From Streptomyces qinzhouensis (GTDB taxonomy: Bacteria; Actinomycetota; Actinomycetes; Streptomycetales; Streptomycetaceae): a stretch of DNA of 64,000 nucleotides. A program made the position numbers and the translations under genes. The stretch is taken from assembly GCF_007856155.1 (NCBI RefSeq), contig NZ_CP042266.1, positions 3,410,001-3,474,000 on the forward strand. The letters are read 5' to 3'. Position 1 is the stretch's first letter, and each line of letters opens with the position of its first letter. The notes beneath the pieces were generated by a model. It did no database searches, was not told the origin of the DNA, and saw nothing but the letters and a program-made list of their open reading frames with translations. Shown piece by piece: positions 1-8,089 of this stretch.

Positions 1-175
1 AGACGACGACATCCGTCACGCCCTCGGCGGCCAGCCAGGCCAGCTGATGGCCGATGATCGGGACCCCGGTGCCCGGGATCTCGACCATCGGCTTGGGACG
101 GTCGTCGGTGTACGGGCGCAGCCGCGAGCCCTGGCCACCGGCCAGGATGACGGCCTGCGTCGGATACGTGGGCAT
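1..175 (-). CDS. Sugar-nucleotide nucleotidyltransferase, N-terminal part
   Basis: Only the first 58 codons of this minus-strand gene lie in the window; the rest runs off the left edge. The start reads [20 protein letters not shown], followed by a DDRPKPM segment. This is the glycine-rich nucleotide-binding loop and the Lys-Pro-Met motif of the NTP_transferase family, which joins a nucleoside triphosphate to a sugar phosphate. An upstream in-frame ATG at 181 is an alternative start. The sugar and nucleotide specificity cannot be told from this much sequence; mannose-1-phosphate guanylyltransferase and glucose-1-phosphate transferases share these motifs. Confidence 0.85.
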   Translation of the reverse strand, partial: MPTYPTQAVILAGGQGSRLRPYTDDRPKPMVEIPGTGVPIIGHQLAWLAAEGVTDVVV

Positions 176-252
176 ATGCATGCCACGAACCCTATGCGGA
201 CCGGCGCGCGACGGACCCCTGGGGGAGCGGTCGCGCCCCGGACGGACCGGAT

Positions 253-675
253 TCAGCTCCCCTGGGAGCGCTGGGCGACGCCGGCGGCGAAGGAGGTGTC
301 GCAGACGGGCTTGGAGTACTGCTGGGCGCGGGTGGGGCCGAAGCGGTCGACGGCGGCACGGCCGAGGGCGCGGGCGATCGACATGCAGTGCCGGCCGAGC
401 GACGGGCGGGCCTCCACCTCGCGCTGGAGCTGGGTGAGGACGGTGGCGGGGTCCTTCGCCTTCAGGTCGGCGATGAGCCGGTCGCGCAGGAGGTCCTGCG
501 GTGTGCGGGCGACGGCGGGTACGGACACGTTCTGGGAGGAGGCGGTGAGCATCCTGGAGTCGTCGGACCGGCCCGCCCACGGGACGCTGGTGACCGCGAG
601 GGTTCCGGAGAGCACCAGGACGACGGGCAGGACGAAGGCGAGGGAGCGGCCGATGCGGCGTACTGAGTGGGTCAC
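253..675 (-). CDS. Small exported protein of unknown function
   Basis: A 140-residue protein with a GTG start. The first 30 residues hold a basic start (VRRIGR) and a hydrophobic run, which is a signal peptide or single membrane anchor. The rest is soluble-looking, with a helical stretch [19 protein letters not shown] and two cysteines near the C-terminus that could form a disulphide outside the cell. I do not recognise the family. It lies between the nucleotidyltransferase and msiK on the same strand, and a hairpin separates it from msiK. Confidence 0.7.
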   Translation of the reverse strand: MTHSVRRIGRSLAFVLPVVLVLSGTLAVTSVPWAGRSDDSRMLTASSQNVSVPAVARTPQDLLRDRLIADLKAKDPATVLTQLQREVEARPSLGRHCMSIARALGRAAVDRFGPTRAQQYSKPVCDTSFAAGVAQRSQGS

Positions 676-803
676 GGACGCGAGCGTAGCGGTCAGTGAT
701 GATTTGGAGACATTTCGTCACCCCCCCGGGGGAAGCCCGGGAGAAGGTTCTAGGAAGTCTTTCGAATCCGGCCCGGTCGAAACCCGGCCCACAGCACGGA
801 AAA

Positions 804-826
804 CGGCCCCGGGAAACCCGGGGCCG
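804..826 (-). terminator. Hairpin terminator after msiK
   Basis: Perfect 10-bp arms (804-813 and 817-826) around an AAA loop, just past the msiK stop codon. It is GC-rich and lacks a clear U-tract, as is common for Streptomyces terminators. Confidence 0.8.
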
Positions 827-863
827 TATCCATGGGAGCCGTCAAAGCCGTGCGGCCCCGGCG

Positions 864-1997
864 TCAGTCGGAGAGGCGCTCGCCCGTCGAGGTGGAGAAG
901 ACGTGGAGCTCGGCCGCGCGCGGCACGACGTGCAGCTCGGAGCCCTTCTCCGGGGCGGACCGGCCGCCGACGCGGACCACCAGGTCCTTGTCCTCGCCGC
1001 CGACGCGGGCGGAGCCGTAGACGAAGCTGTCGGAGCCCAGCTCCTCGACGACGTTGACGGAGATCGCGAGCCCGGCGGGGGCGTCGGTGGCCTCCTTGGA
1101 GAGGGAGGCGGCGGCGCCGTTGTGCTCGACGACATCGAGGTGCTCGGGGCGGATGCCCACGGTCACCGTGGTGTCACCGCGGTCGGCGGCGGCGCTCAGC
1201 GCCTCGCGGGAGACCGGCACCACACTGTTGCCGAACTTCACTCCGCCGTCGGTGATCGGCACCGCGACGAGGTTCATCGCGGGGGAGCCGATGAAGCCGG
1301 CGACGAAGAGGTTCGCCGGGCGGTCGTACATGTTGCGCGGGGAGTCGACCTGCTGGAGCAGCCCGTCCTTGAGGACGGCGACCCGGTCGCCCATGGTGAG
1401 GGCCTCGGTCTGGTCGTGGGTGACGTAGACCGTGGTGATCCCGAGGCGGCGCTGGAGGGACGCGATCTGGGTACGGGTGGAGACCCGGAGCTTGGCGTCG
1501 AGGTTCGACAGCGGCTCGTCCATGAGGAACACCTGCGGCTCACGCACGATGGCCCGGCCCATCGCCACCCGCTGACGCTGACCGCCGGAGAGCGCCTTCG
1601 GCTTGCGCCCCAGGTACTCGGTGAGGTCGAGGATCTTCGCGGCCTCTTCGACCTTCGCCCGGATCTCCGCCTTGTTGACCCCGGCGATCTTGAGCGCGAA
1701 GCCCATGTTGTCGGCGACGCTCATATGCGGGTACAGCGCGTAGTTCTGGAACACCATGGCGATGTCCCGGTCCTTCGGCGGCAGGTGCGTGACTTCCCGG
1801 TCACCGATGCGGATCGAACCGCCGTTGACGTCCTCCAGGCCCGCGAGCATCCGCAGGGAGGTGGACTTGCCACAGCCGGAGGGACCGACGAGCACGAGGA
1901 ACTCCCCGTCCTCGATCTCGATCTCCAGCTGGTCGACGGCGGGCTTGGTGCTGCCCGGGTAGAGCCGGGTGGCCTTGTCGAACGTTACGGACGCCAT
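864..1997 (-). CDS. msiK: ABC sugar importer ATPase, MsiK type
   Basis: A 377-residue ATPase of the MalK/UgpC family. Walker A is GPSGCGKST at residues 38-46, the signature LSGGQ at 136-140 and Walker B FLMDEP just after; the last third is the regulatory TOBE-like region. In Streptomyces, MsiK is the shared ATPase that powers several oligosaccharide importers (cellobiose, maltose and others), so it normally stands alone with no permease genes nearby, as here. The ATG at 1997 has a strong GAGGGGAG ribosome site; the longer reading to 2069 has no support. Confidence 0.93.
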   Translation of the reverse strand: MASVTFDKATRLYPGSTKPAVDQLEIEIEDGEFLVLVGPSGCGKSTSLRMLAGLEDVNGGSIRIGDREVTHLPPKDRDIAMVFQNYALYPHMSVADNMGFALKIAGVNKAEIRAKVEEAAKILDLTEYLGRKPKALSGGQRQRVAMGRAIVREPQVFLMDEPLSNLDAKLRVSTRTQIASLQRRLGITTVYVTHDQTEALTMGDRVAVLKDGLLQQVDSPRNMYDRPANLFVAGFIGSPAMNLVAVPITDGGVKFGNSVVPVSREALSAAADRGDTTVTVGIRPEHLDVVEHNGAAASLSKEATDAPAGLAISVNVVEELGSDSFVYGSARVGGEDKDLVVRVGGRSAPEKGSELHVVPRAAELHVFSTSTGERLSD

Positions 1998-2207
1998 GGT
2001 GCGTCTCCCCTCCACCGGCAGGAACGTGCCGGACGATCCGAGTAAAAGGAATTGGTGTAGTCCACTCAAGCGAACTGCTGCGACGCTACCCCGCGCCCGC
2101 CCCGTCTGTCAGCAGCGGTACCGAACTGATATCCACCCGCCCCCTCCCCCGTCATGATCTTCCAACCCCCCACCGCCCCGGGCCCGCTGTGTAAAGTGGA
2201 GCCCGCT

Positions 2208-2281
2208 GCCTCCTTAGCTCAGCTGGCCAGAGCAACGCACTTGTAATGCGTAGGTCGTCGGTTCGAATCCGACAGGGGGCT
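2208..2281 (+). tRNA. tRNA-Thr (anticodon TGT), integration site
   Basis: A full 74-nt cloverleaf. The 7-bp acceptor stem pairs 2208-2214 with 2274-2280, the D stem is GCTC/GAGC, the anticodon stem ACGCA/TGCGT closes a loop with TGT at 2242-2244, and the T arm has the TTCGAAT loop. The 3' CCA is not encoded. The last 42 nt of the gene are repeated at 18153 and 27461, marking it as the attachment site for the mobile elements to its right. The element restores the gene end, so the tRNA should still be functional. Confidence 0.97.
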
Positions 2282-2322
2282 CTGAAGGACCCCAGGACTC
2301 ACTCGCCGTGACCTGGGGTTTT
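2240..2322 (+). repeat. attL of element 1: 83-bp direct repeat
   Basis: Starts in the tRNA-Thr anticodon loop and runs through the tRNA end into the hairpin behind it (CCCCAG/CTGGGG arms at about 2290-2318). It is identical over 83 bp to 27461-27543. The shorter middle copy at 18153-18197 matches only the tRNA part. The crossover must lie within the shared 45-bp core (2239-2283); the extra 40 bp means element 1 carries its own copy of the tRNA terminator. Confidence 0.9.
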
Positions 2323-2326
2323 TCGT

Positions 2327-3715
2327 TTACCAGATGCGCCTGCGACGCCGGGCGCGGGCTTCCTTGCTGCTCGTGGTCTCAGTTTTGGTCTCAGAAGCGG
2401 GTTCGGCGGTGGGGAAGAATGTGTCTCCCATCCGCTGCATGGCGTCCTTCGAGAGGGTGGACCGGCCCTTGACGTAGCGGCGGGTCTGACTGACCTGGGT
2501 GTGCCGGAGGATTTCCATGATGGTCACCAGGTCCACTCCCAGCTCGTTCAGGATCGTGCCCGCGGTGTGACGGCTGCCGTCGTACAGACGGCGGTCGCTG
2601 ATACCCGCCTCCTCCAAGAGCTCCTTGAATTCCTCCCAGTCCGCTCGGGGGTCGAGCGGCCGGCCGTCCGGTCGCGTGAACACGGCGTCGCACTCCTCCC
2701 AGATGTCGTCACCAGCCGCGGCCCGTGCTTCTGCCTGCCGGGCCCTGTGCTCGCGCAGATGGGGGACGAACGGCGACGGGATGGGTACGGGGTTCCGGCT
2801 CTTCTTGGTCTTGGGCCGGGTGAAGACCAGTCCGCCGTTCTTCCTCTCCGGGCAGGCGCTCGCGTGCCCCTTGCAGGTCTTCGGGCAGGGCTTGGGACAG
2901 CCCCGCTTGTAGGTCCGGTGTGTGCCGCAGTCAGCCGGGCAGGGCTCGAACCGGTGCAGCCGGGTGCCGCAGGCGTGAGGGTCCGCGCAGCCGTGGCGCC
3001 AGGTGAGCCGCTGGAGCTGCCAGCGCGGGTGGAACAGCTCGGCTTCGAGATCGACGTACGCCCACCGCAGCCCCAGCGTCTCGCCCTGCCGGAAGCCCAT
3101 GCCGACACCGACGATCCACCGCATGAACGTGGGGCGTTTTGCCGCTGCCTCCAGGAACGCGTGCGCCTGCTCCTGGGTGAACGGATTGGCCTCGGTCTCG
3201 TCCACCGTCGGCGGATCAACGAGCGTGGCCACGTTCTCGCCGATGATCCGGCGTCGGTGGGCGATCTTCAGGGCCCGCGACAGGATGCGGTGCACCTTGA
3301 GCACATGTGAAGGAGCGTGTCCCTCATCCAGCATGACCCGGTACATCTTCTCCAGATGCTCCGGGGCGAGCTTGTCGAGCCGGTGTCGTCCGATGCCGGG
3401 GACGATGTCGTTGCGGGTCTTGGACCAGTAGTCGTCCAGGGACCGCGGCTTGAGCTTCAGGCTCGCGATGTCGGTGAGATAGGTGTCCATCCAGGCCGCT
3501 ACGGTCGGGACGCGTCCGGCCTTGGGCGCGCGCTTCTCGTCCCGAAGCTTCTCCAGCTCTTTGACCTTGCGGCGGACTTCCGGCTCGGTCTTGGCTGTGC
3601 GGTGGCGCCGGTCCGGGCTTCCGTCGCTCTTGACGCCCATCGTGACGCGGCCGTGCCACCGGCCGTCGCTTCCCTGGTAGATGGACGATTCCATGTTCGG
3701 CTTGCGGGGGCTCAT
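2327..3715 (-). CDS. int: Tyrosine recombinase (integrase) of element 1
   Basis: A 462-residue site-specific recombinase that inserts and, with Xis, excises the element at tRNA-Thr. The SAM-like arm- and core-binding part covers roughly residues 70-165 and the catalytic domain 175-435. Visible active-site residues are R209 (GFRQGE), R382 with H383, H405 (LRHTQ) and the nucleophile Y414 (RRYVKG). The box II H-x-x-R reads D379-x-x-R382. Residues 243-288 form an insertion with eight cysteines, likely metal-binding; similar insertions occur in pSAM2-type integrases. The gene stops 4 bp from the 83-bp repeat, the usual AICE arrangement. ATG start with a GGAGGAAG site. Confidence 0.95.
   Translation of the reverse strand: MSPRKPNMESSIYQGSDGRWHGRVTMGVKSDGSPDRRHRTAKTEPEVRRKVKELEKLRDEKRAPKAGRVPTVAAWMDTYLTDIASLKLKPRSLDDYWSKTRNDIVPGIGRHRLDKLAPEHLEKMYRVMLDEGHAPSHVLKVHRILSRALKIAHRRRIIGENVATLVDPPTVDETEANPFTQEQAHAFLEAAAKRPTFMRWIVGVGMGFRQGETLGLRWAYVDLEAELFHPRWQLQRLTWRHGCADPHACGTRLHRFEPCPADCGTHRTYKRGCPKPCPKTCKGHASACPERKNGGLVFTRPKTKKSRNPVPIPSPFVPHLREHRARQAEARAAAGDDIWEECDAVFTRPDGRPLDPRADWEEFKELLEEAGISDRRLYDGSRHTAGTILNELGVDLVTIMEILRHTQVSQTRRYVKGRSTLSKDAMQRMGDTFFPTAEPASETKTETTSSKEARARRRRRIW
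2375..2395. repeat. Candidate left arm-type site of element 1
   Basis: Two GGTCTCAG octamers, 12 bp apart start to start, lie inside the 3' end of int, 91 bp from the att core. The same 21-bp unit with one change occurs at 18017-18037 near the right end of element 1. Paired repeats at these positions are typical integrase arm-binding sites; that role is inferred. Confidence 0.6.
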
Positions 3716-3732
3716 GCTCTTCCTCCATGCGA

Positions 3733-3766
3733 GAGGCGGCCCCGGACTGTGGTCCGGGGCCGCCTC
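3733..3766 (-). terminator. Hairpin between xis and int
   Basis: Perfect 15-bp arms (3733-3747, 3752-3766) with a TGTG loop fill most of the 63-bp gap between xis and int. It would end or weaken transcription from xis into int, or protect the message. A control role on integrase dosage is inferred. Confidence 0.7.
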
Positions 3767-3778
3767 GGTGGTGCTGTC

Positions 3779-3973
3779 TCAGCTTGCGTTGAGGGTGGCG
3801 ACGTACGCCTTCAGGGTGCTGACGCGGATACGCCGTGAGCGGCCCTGTTTGACGTACTCCAGAACCCCGGCGGCCATCAGTTCGTAGAGGGTGGACCGGC
3901 CCATGCGCAGGGCTACGGCAGCTTCCTCGGGGGTGTAGAGAAGGGGCTCGATGGTGCGGACGGCGGTACTCAT
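3779..3973 (-). CDS. xis: Excisionase, MerR-like HTH_17 type
   Basis: A 64-residue DNA-binding protein. The segment from YTPEEAAVALRMGRSTLYEL through GRSRRIRVSTLKAYV is the winged-helix form of AICE excisionases and AlpA-like proteins. It directs Int towards excision by bending the att arms. It sits directly upstream of int on the same strand, as in pSAM2-type elements, but a strong hairpin separates the two genes. The ATG is preceded by GGGAGACAG. Confidence 0.9.
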   Translation of the reverse strand: MSTAVRTIEPLLYTPEEAAVALRMGRSTLYELMAAGVLEYVKQGRSRRIRVSTLKAYVATLNAS

Positions 3974-4020
3974 CGACTGTCTCCCTCGGGGAGTCGGGCC
4001 CTCGGGCTCCTTTGGAAGTC

Positions 4021-4221
4021 CGCTACATCCGCTACAGCGCTACATCGCAGGTCAGCGGCATGATTTCTGTAGCGGCGAGGTGGGGTGTAGCGGATAGCTC
4101 CCGCCACACGTGGCGGGAGCTATCCGCTACAGACGCGGTTGCCGCTACACGGGCAGGGTGTCTGACCTGGGCCGTAGCGGCGTAGCGGATGTAGCGGACC
4201 CGGGGGGAGGGCAGTAGCGGG
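4021..4221. other. Candidate replication origin: iterons and a 46-bp hairpin
   Basis: About a dozen copies of the heptamer GTAGCGG or its complement CCGCTAC (some one base off) are packed into 200 bp in both orientations. At the centre, 4086-4131 is a perfect inverted repeat with 22-bp arms and a 2-nt spacer, and its tips are themselves iterons. The block lies beside the DUF3631 replication gene and overlaps its 3' end. Iterons next to a rep gene are how AICE and plasmid origins usually look, so this is the best origin candidate in element 1. Confidence 0.65.
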
Positions 4222-5320
4222 TCCACGCGTCTTGGAGGTCCTCGGCGTGGATCGCTTTGAGGATTCCGCCTCCCGTGCGGAGGTTGCGGGCCTTGATCGG
4301 CTTGTTCGCCCCGTTCACGTACGCGGCGAGCAGTCGGGAGAGCCCGCGGGTGGTGAGGGGCTTACCGTCGACGTCGTCCCAGGGCCCGTCGTCGATGCCC
4401 ATCAGGCGTTCGAGGATGACGGCGGTGGGCACGGCGTCGACACCGCAGAACACCACATCGCGCAGGTCTGTGAGCAGGCGCACCCCCAAGGATGCGTCGT
4501 CGTTCTCCTGCGCGGCCCGGATGAGTTCCAGGCACGCGGACCGGGCCCGTGCCGGCCAGTCCCCTCCGGCCGCGTCCGCGACGGCGAGGAGCGGTTCCCA
4601 TACGTCGGCGGGCCGGTCGCTGACTCCGTCGGGCATGTCCGGCCACGCGTCGGCGATCTGTTGGCGGACGGTGGCGGTCCAGTGGGCGAGCCGGTCCCGC
4701 AGCGCGTGTCCTTCCTGCTCGTGGATGCGCCGCCGGTAAGGCTCACATGTCTCGTTGGGCGCGCGCTTGCGCATCCGGATGATGACCGAGCGGGTCAGGA
4801 TCGTGTCCGGCAGTGATCCCAGCCCCGCCATGGCCACCGCGCAGAACGAGGAGAACCACGCGGCGTTCTGGTTGTTGCCGTCCGAGACACAGCGCAGGGC
4901 CCTGCCGCCGCGGCGGTAGCCGGAGTTCAGGAAGCCCCGGACCAGTTCGTCACCTCCGGCTTTCGGCCCGAAGACGGTGTCGATCTCATCGAACAGGAGC
5001 GTCGGCGTTCCCTCGGGAGCCTCCACCAGCCGGAAGAGCGCGTTCGCGGACGCGTTGACCGTGATCGCTGCCCGGGGGGTCAAGGTCTCCACGATCTCCA
5101 GCGCCCTCGACTTCCCCGAGCCCGGTTCCGGGGACAGGAACGCGATACGGGCCGTGCCGTCCAGGACATCGATCAGGTGGGCATGCGCGTCCCACAAGGC
5201 CACGGCCACATAAGCGGCTTCCCGGGGAAAGACGTTGAAGCGACGGTGGAATGCCTCCACCTCGTCGAGCAGTGCCGCCCCGTCGATGGAGGCAGGGCTC
5301 TGTGGTGCGGTGGGGTTCAT
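4145..5320 (-). CDS. DUF3631 helicase-like replication ATPase
   Basis: A 391-residue P-loop ATPase. Walker A is PGSGKS at residues 66-71 and Walker B LLFDEID at 108-114; a DUF3631-type C-terminal half follows. In Prim-Pol-type AICEs such a protein accompanies the primase-polymerase and is thought to unwind DNA for replication of the excised circle. The ATG at 5320 overlaps the stop of the upstream gene (ATGA), which fixes the start; the longer reading to 5446 is out of context. The stop codon lies inside the iteron block. Confidence 0.85.
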   Translation of the reverse strand: MNPTAPQSPASIDGAALLDEVEAFHRRFNVFPREAAYVAVALWDAHAHLIDVLDGTARIAFLSPEPGSGKSRALEIVETLTPRAAITVNASANALFRLVEAPEGTPTLLFDEIDTVFGPKAGGDELVRGFLNSGYRRGGRALRCVSDGNNQNAAWFSSFCAVAMAGLGSLPDTILTRSVIIRMRKRAPNETCEPYRRRIHEQEGHALRDRLAHWTATVRQQIADAWPDMPDGVSDRPADVWEPLLAVADAAGGDWPARARSACLELIRAAQENDDASLGVRLLTDLRDVVFCGVDAVPTAVILERLMGIDDGPWDDVDGKPLTTRGLSRLLAAYVNGANKPIKARNLRTGGGILKAIHAEDLQDAWTRYCPPPGSATSATPLRPRSDTLPV

Positions 5321-5682
5321 GCGACGTTCCTCCGGTGCGCTGCGGCGACGTGGTGGGGGCACACGGTCCGGTGGTGGGTGTGGTCGGTGACCAGGGCGGC
5401 GATGCGGCGGTGGCCGACGGCGGAGCGGTCCCGGCCGCAGGCACACCAGGAGGTGGCGGTGGGGACGGCGCCGCGGGGGGCGGTGATGCGGAGTCCCCCG
5501 ACGATGGTCCGGCCGTCGATGGCCGAGCGCGACTCAGGGAGACAGACAGAAGGGACGCCCTTCGGGCGACGACTCTCGGGCGCGCTACGGCCGTCCGTGC
5601 TCGGGTTGGGTTCGGCGGTGTGCGGACCGGTCGGGGTGAGGGCGGTGCTTTTACCCGCGGCGCGGGCGCCGGGGGTGGTCAT
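5317..5682 (-). CDS. Conserved small AICE protein with Cys/His cluster
   Basis: A 121-residue protein between the primase and helicase genes, overlapping both by ATGA. The N-terminal half is low complexity. The C-terminal half carries CACGRDRSAVGHRRI and then HTHHRTVCPHH, a Cys/His arrangement that could bind zinc. Proteins with this ending recur in Streptomyces integrative elements, but I know no assigned function. Translational coupling to the replication genes suggests a role in replication or its control. Confidence 0.75.
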   Translation of the reverse strand: MTTPGARAAGKSTALTPTGPHTAEPNPSTDGRSAPESRRPKGVPSVCLPESRSAIDGRTIVGGLRITAPRGAVPTATSWCACGRDRSAVGHRRIAALVTDHTHHRTVCPHHVAAAHRRNVA

Positions 5683-6521
5683 GCCGTCTTCCGGGGCAGG
5701 GCGGTACGGATGGAGTAGTCGAGGGCCTTGCGGATCGTGGCGCGGTACTCGCCCGGCGGGAGTCCCGCCGACTCGGCAGCGCCGGTAAAAGCCGTTTCGA
5801 CGGTGGTGCGGTCGAGGTCTCCCCAGGCGACGAACCGGCCTACCGCCCGTACGGCCCGCAGGAGAGCGGCCTGCCTTCCTCCCTCGGACGTGGTGGCCAC
5901 CGACGCCGCTTCCCGGTCGAGGACCGCGACGGCGTACCGGCTGGCGTCGCGGGTGGGGGAGGGCCGGACCGGCGCGGGCCTCGGCGACTCGTGCACCACG
6001 AGTGCGCGCACGACGTCCGGCAGGTGCGCCATGGTGCCGGTGCCGGGCCCGAGCCAGCGGGCGTACTGCATCAGGGACTTGATGTCGACGCCGTCCCGGA
6101 CGGCGTTGCGCGACTGCATGGTGCCCCGGTAGATCCAGTGTTCCCCGCGTGTGGTGGCCACGGTCCGGGTGGGAGGGAGGGCCCGGTGGGCCCAGGTGAC
6201 GGCGGCCGGGTTGTCCAGGTCGACCACGGTGAGTCCGGCGCCGCCGGGGTGGTAGGCGACGGCGGTGGCGTGGTGCCAGTCGGCGGCCCACTGGGGAGAT
6301 GTGAGGGTGTCCGGGTCTGTTGTGGCGGCTGCCCATCCGTGGCACGGCAGCGGGCAGCGGCAGGGGCCCGGTTCCCGCATGTGCGGGCGGCCCCCGCACG
6401 CGATGTCCCGGCATGCGGAGCAGTTGGCCGGCGGCCGCTTCTCCCGCAGCGGGAGCACGGACACTCCTCGCCGGGCCAGGTCGAGGGCGACCTGTAGCAG
6501 GGGCGGGTGGTCATGGGTCAT
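5679..6521 (-). CDS. Primase-polymerase (Prim-Pol) replication initiator
   Basis: A 280-residue protein of the bifunctional DNA primase/polymerase family, the initiator of one major AICE class. The catalytic acidic pair is D101-x-D103 (VVDLD), with H128 (GEHW) as the conserved histidine. An early segment holds six cysteines (34, 37, 42, 54, 56, 60) and is likely a metal-binding insertion. The start is set at ATG 6521, preceded by GGAG. It is the first of three coupled replication genes ending at the iteron block. Confidence 0.88.
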   Translation of the reverse strand: MTHDHPPLLQVALDLARRGVSVLPLREKRPPANCSACRDIACGGRPHMREPGPCRCPLPCHGWAAATTDPDTLTSPQWAADWHHATAVAYHPGGAGLTVVDLDNPAAVTWAHRALPPTRTVATTRGEHWIYRGTMQSRNAVRDGVDIKSLMQYARWLGPGTGTMAHLPDVVRALVVHESPRPAPVRPSPTRDASRYAVAVLDREAASVATTSEGGRQAALLRAVRAVGRFVAWGDLDRTTVETAFTGAAESAGLPPGEYRATIRKALDYSIRTALPRKTA

Positions 6522-6610
6522 GCTGGGGCTCCAGTTCTCGTGCTGGAGCCGGGGCGGCCGCACATCCTTGGCGAGACGGGGCGGTCGCCCCGGCGCATGT
6601 GCGGGGGCGG

Positions 6611-7351
6611 TTAGGTCGTGATGCGGATGACGGCTGCGGTGGCGTCGTCGCGATAGCCCGTAGCGTCGGCGCGTGCGGCGGCGACGATGGCGTCAGCGAG
6701 GGCCTGCGGATCCGTTTCGTGGGCCCGGACGAGCGCTTCGAGCGTGTCGTGGGGCATCTGGCCGTGGACGCCGTCGGAGGTGAGGACGACCAGGGCATCG
6801 GTGATCTGGCAGAGGGGGACGGTCGCGATGGAAGAGCGGCCGAGAGCGGCGCGGGCGTAATCGTCAAGTACCAGCGCGGCCGTTTCCGTGGGGACGGTCT
6901 CGTCCGGGCAGCCGTCGCGGTGAAGGGTTACGGCGGTGCCGCCCCATTCCCTCAGCCAGGTGCCCATGGTCTGGTCGGTCGACCGCTGCACGAGCCGGGT
7001 GCCGGTCCATCCGTAGACGCGCGAGTCGCCGGTCCACGCGATCGACGTCGTCCCGGACTCCTCGCTGGTGACGGCGACCACGGCGACGCCGTCTTCGACT
7101 TGGACGCCGGGCGGGGCGGCGGCCATCTCGGCGGCGGCGAGGACGCCGAGGAGAGCGCCCCGGCGGGCACCGACGCGCGCGGCGATCTGTGCGGCGGTGC
7201 GGGAGAACTCGACCACGTCGTCGGTGTTGCCGATGCCGTCCACGAGTGCGGCGGCGACCATCGGCGTACCGGGGAGCCGGTGGACCGTGACGGTGTCTGC
7301 GTTGTGGGGGCGGGTGCCCTTCCGGGTGGCGGTGGCGGTGATCACGGTCAT
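6611..7351 (-). CDS. PP2C-type serine/threonine phosphatase
   Basis: A 246-residue protein with the layout of a minimal PP2C phosphatase: HNAD near residue 18, the metal-binding VDG at 37-39, a GDSRVYGW strand, LTSDGVHGQM and a C-terminal RDDATAAVI. PP2C enzymes remove phosphate from Ser/Thr using two metal ions. It overlaps the small upstream gene by ATGA and has a GGAGGAG ribosome site. Its target in an integrative element is unknown; it could act on host Ser/Thr kinase signalling. Confidence 0.85.
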   Translation of the reverse strand: MTVITATATRKGTRPHNADTVTVHRLPGTPMVAAALVDGIGNTDDVVEFSRTAAQIAARVGARRGALLGVLAAAEMAAAPPGVQVEDGVAVVAVTSEESGTTSIAWTGDSRVYGWTGTRLVQRSTDQTMGTWLREWGGTAVTLHRDGCPDETVPTETAALVLDDYARAALGRSSIATVPLCQITDALVVLTSDGVHGQMPHDTLEALVRAHETDPQALADAIVAAARADATGYRDDATAAVIRITT

Positions 7352-7503
7352 TCGGCGTCTCCTCCGGAAACGGTCGGGGCGCACGTGCAGTCGGGGAACT
7401 CGCTGCTGCCGTCGGCACCGCATCCGCAGCAGTGGTCGTAGGGGTAGGGCTCGCTGCCGTCGGTGGGCTCGCACCGCTCGCAGTCGGTGTCGTTGTCGTA
7501 CAT
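7348..7503 (-). CDS. 51-residue cysteine-rich peptide
   Basis: A short acidic protein with eight cysteines arranged as CERC, CCGCG and CTC, which suggests a small zinc-binding knuckle. A clear GAGGAG ribosome site precedes ATG 7503, and the stop overlaps the phosphatase start (ATGA), so the two genes are translationally coupled. Function unknown. Confidence 0.7.
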   Translation of the reverse strand: MYDNDTDCERCEPTDGSEPYPYDHCCGCGADGSSEFPDCTCAPTVSGGDAE

Positions 7504-7511
7504 GGGGCTCC

Positions 7512-7997
7512 TCAGTGGTGGTTGATGGTGCCGTTGGCCTTGCCGAAGATTCCGGTGGCGGTGATCTGCTGGTGGATGTGCGTGGTGGTACCTCCCCCAC
7601 CGCCGCTGGTGCGGCGGGTGCCTCGGGCGAGGACAGGGACGGCGATGACGGCGGCGACGAGGAGGGCCGCGGCGGACCAGAGGGCGTGGGTCATGGCGAT
7701 GAGTCCCGGGGCTGCGTAGGAGAGTCCGACTCCGGCGGCGCCGATGCCGGTGCCGAGGGTGGGGGCGAGGAGGGCGGTGGTCCTGGCCCATGCCGGGATC
7801 GGCTGCTGAGCGGTAACCGGAATCGGCCGCGGGGGCGCGGGGTGGGTGTAGGCGAGGGTGAGGACGCCGTTGGGGAGGGTGACCCAGTCGACGCCCGGCG
7901 GGATCTCCGCCGGGAGGATCACGGGCCGTTCGGCAGGGGTATGAAGCGGGTCCCAGGAGGCGCGGGTGGTGATCGGGCGCGTGGTCGGTTCGTGCAC
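7512..7997 (-). CDS. Small membrane protein of the transfer region
   Basis: A 161-residue protein starting at GTG. Residues 1-65 are soluble, then two hydrophobic helices (about 72-95 and 103-122) are followed by a glycine-rich link and the tail THIHQQITATGIFGKANG. It sits next to traB and resembles the spread (Spd) membrane proteins that help conjugative DNA move between mycelial compartments in Streptomyces. That assignment rests on context and topology, not on a recognised domain. Confidence 0.65.
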   Translation of the reverse strand: MHEPTTRPITTRASWDPLHTPAERPVILPAEIPPGVDWVTLPNGVLTLAYTHPAPPRPIPVTAQQPIPAWARTTALLAPTLGTGIGAAGVGLSYAAPGLIAMTHALWSAAALLVAAVIAVPVLARGTRRTSGGGGGTTTHIHQQITATGIFGKANGTINHH

Positions 7998-8089
7998 AAC
8001 GGGGTCCCTTCAACAGGGCGGACGACCCCTCGTGGTGAGGTACCGCCCGCTCGGGTGGGGTGACGCTGTGTGGATCCAGTGGGGTGCCG

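Noticed and set aside
4086..4131. The 46-bp hairpin as a simple transcription terminator
   Set aside because: It follows the helicase stop on the minus strand and could stop transcripts, but it is built from the same iterons that surround it, so an origin role fits better. Both may hold.
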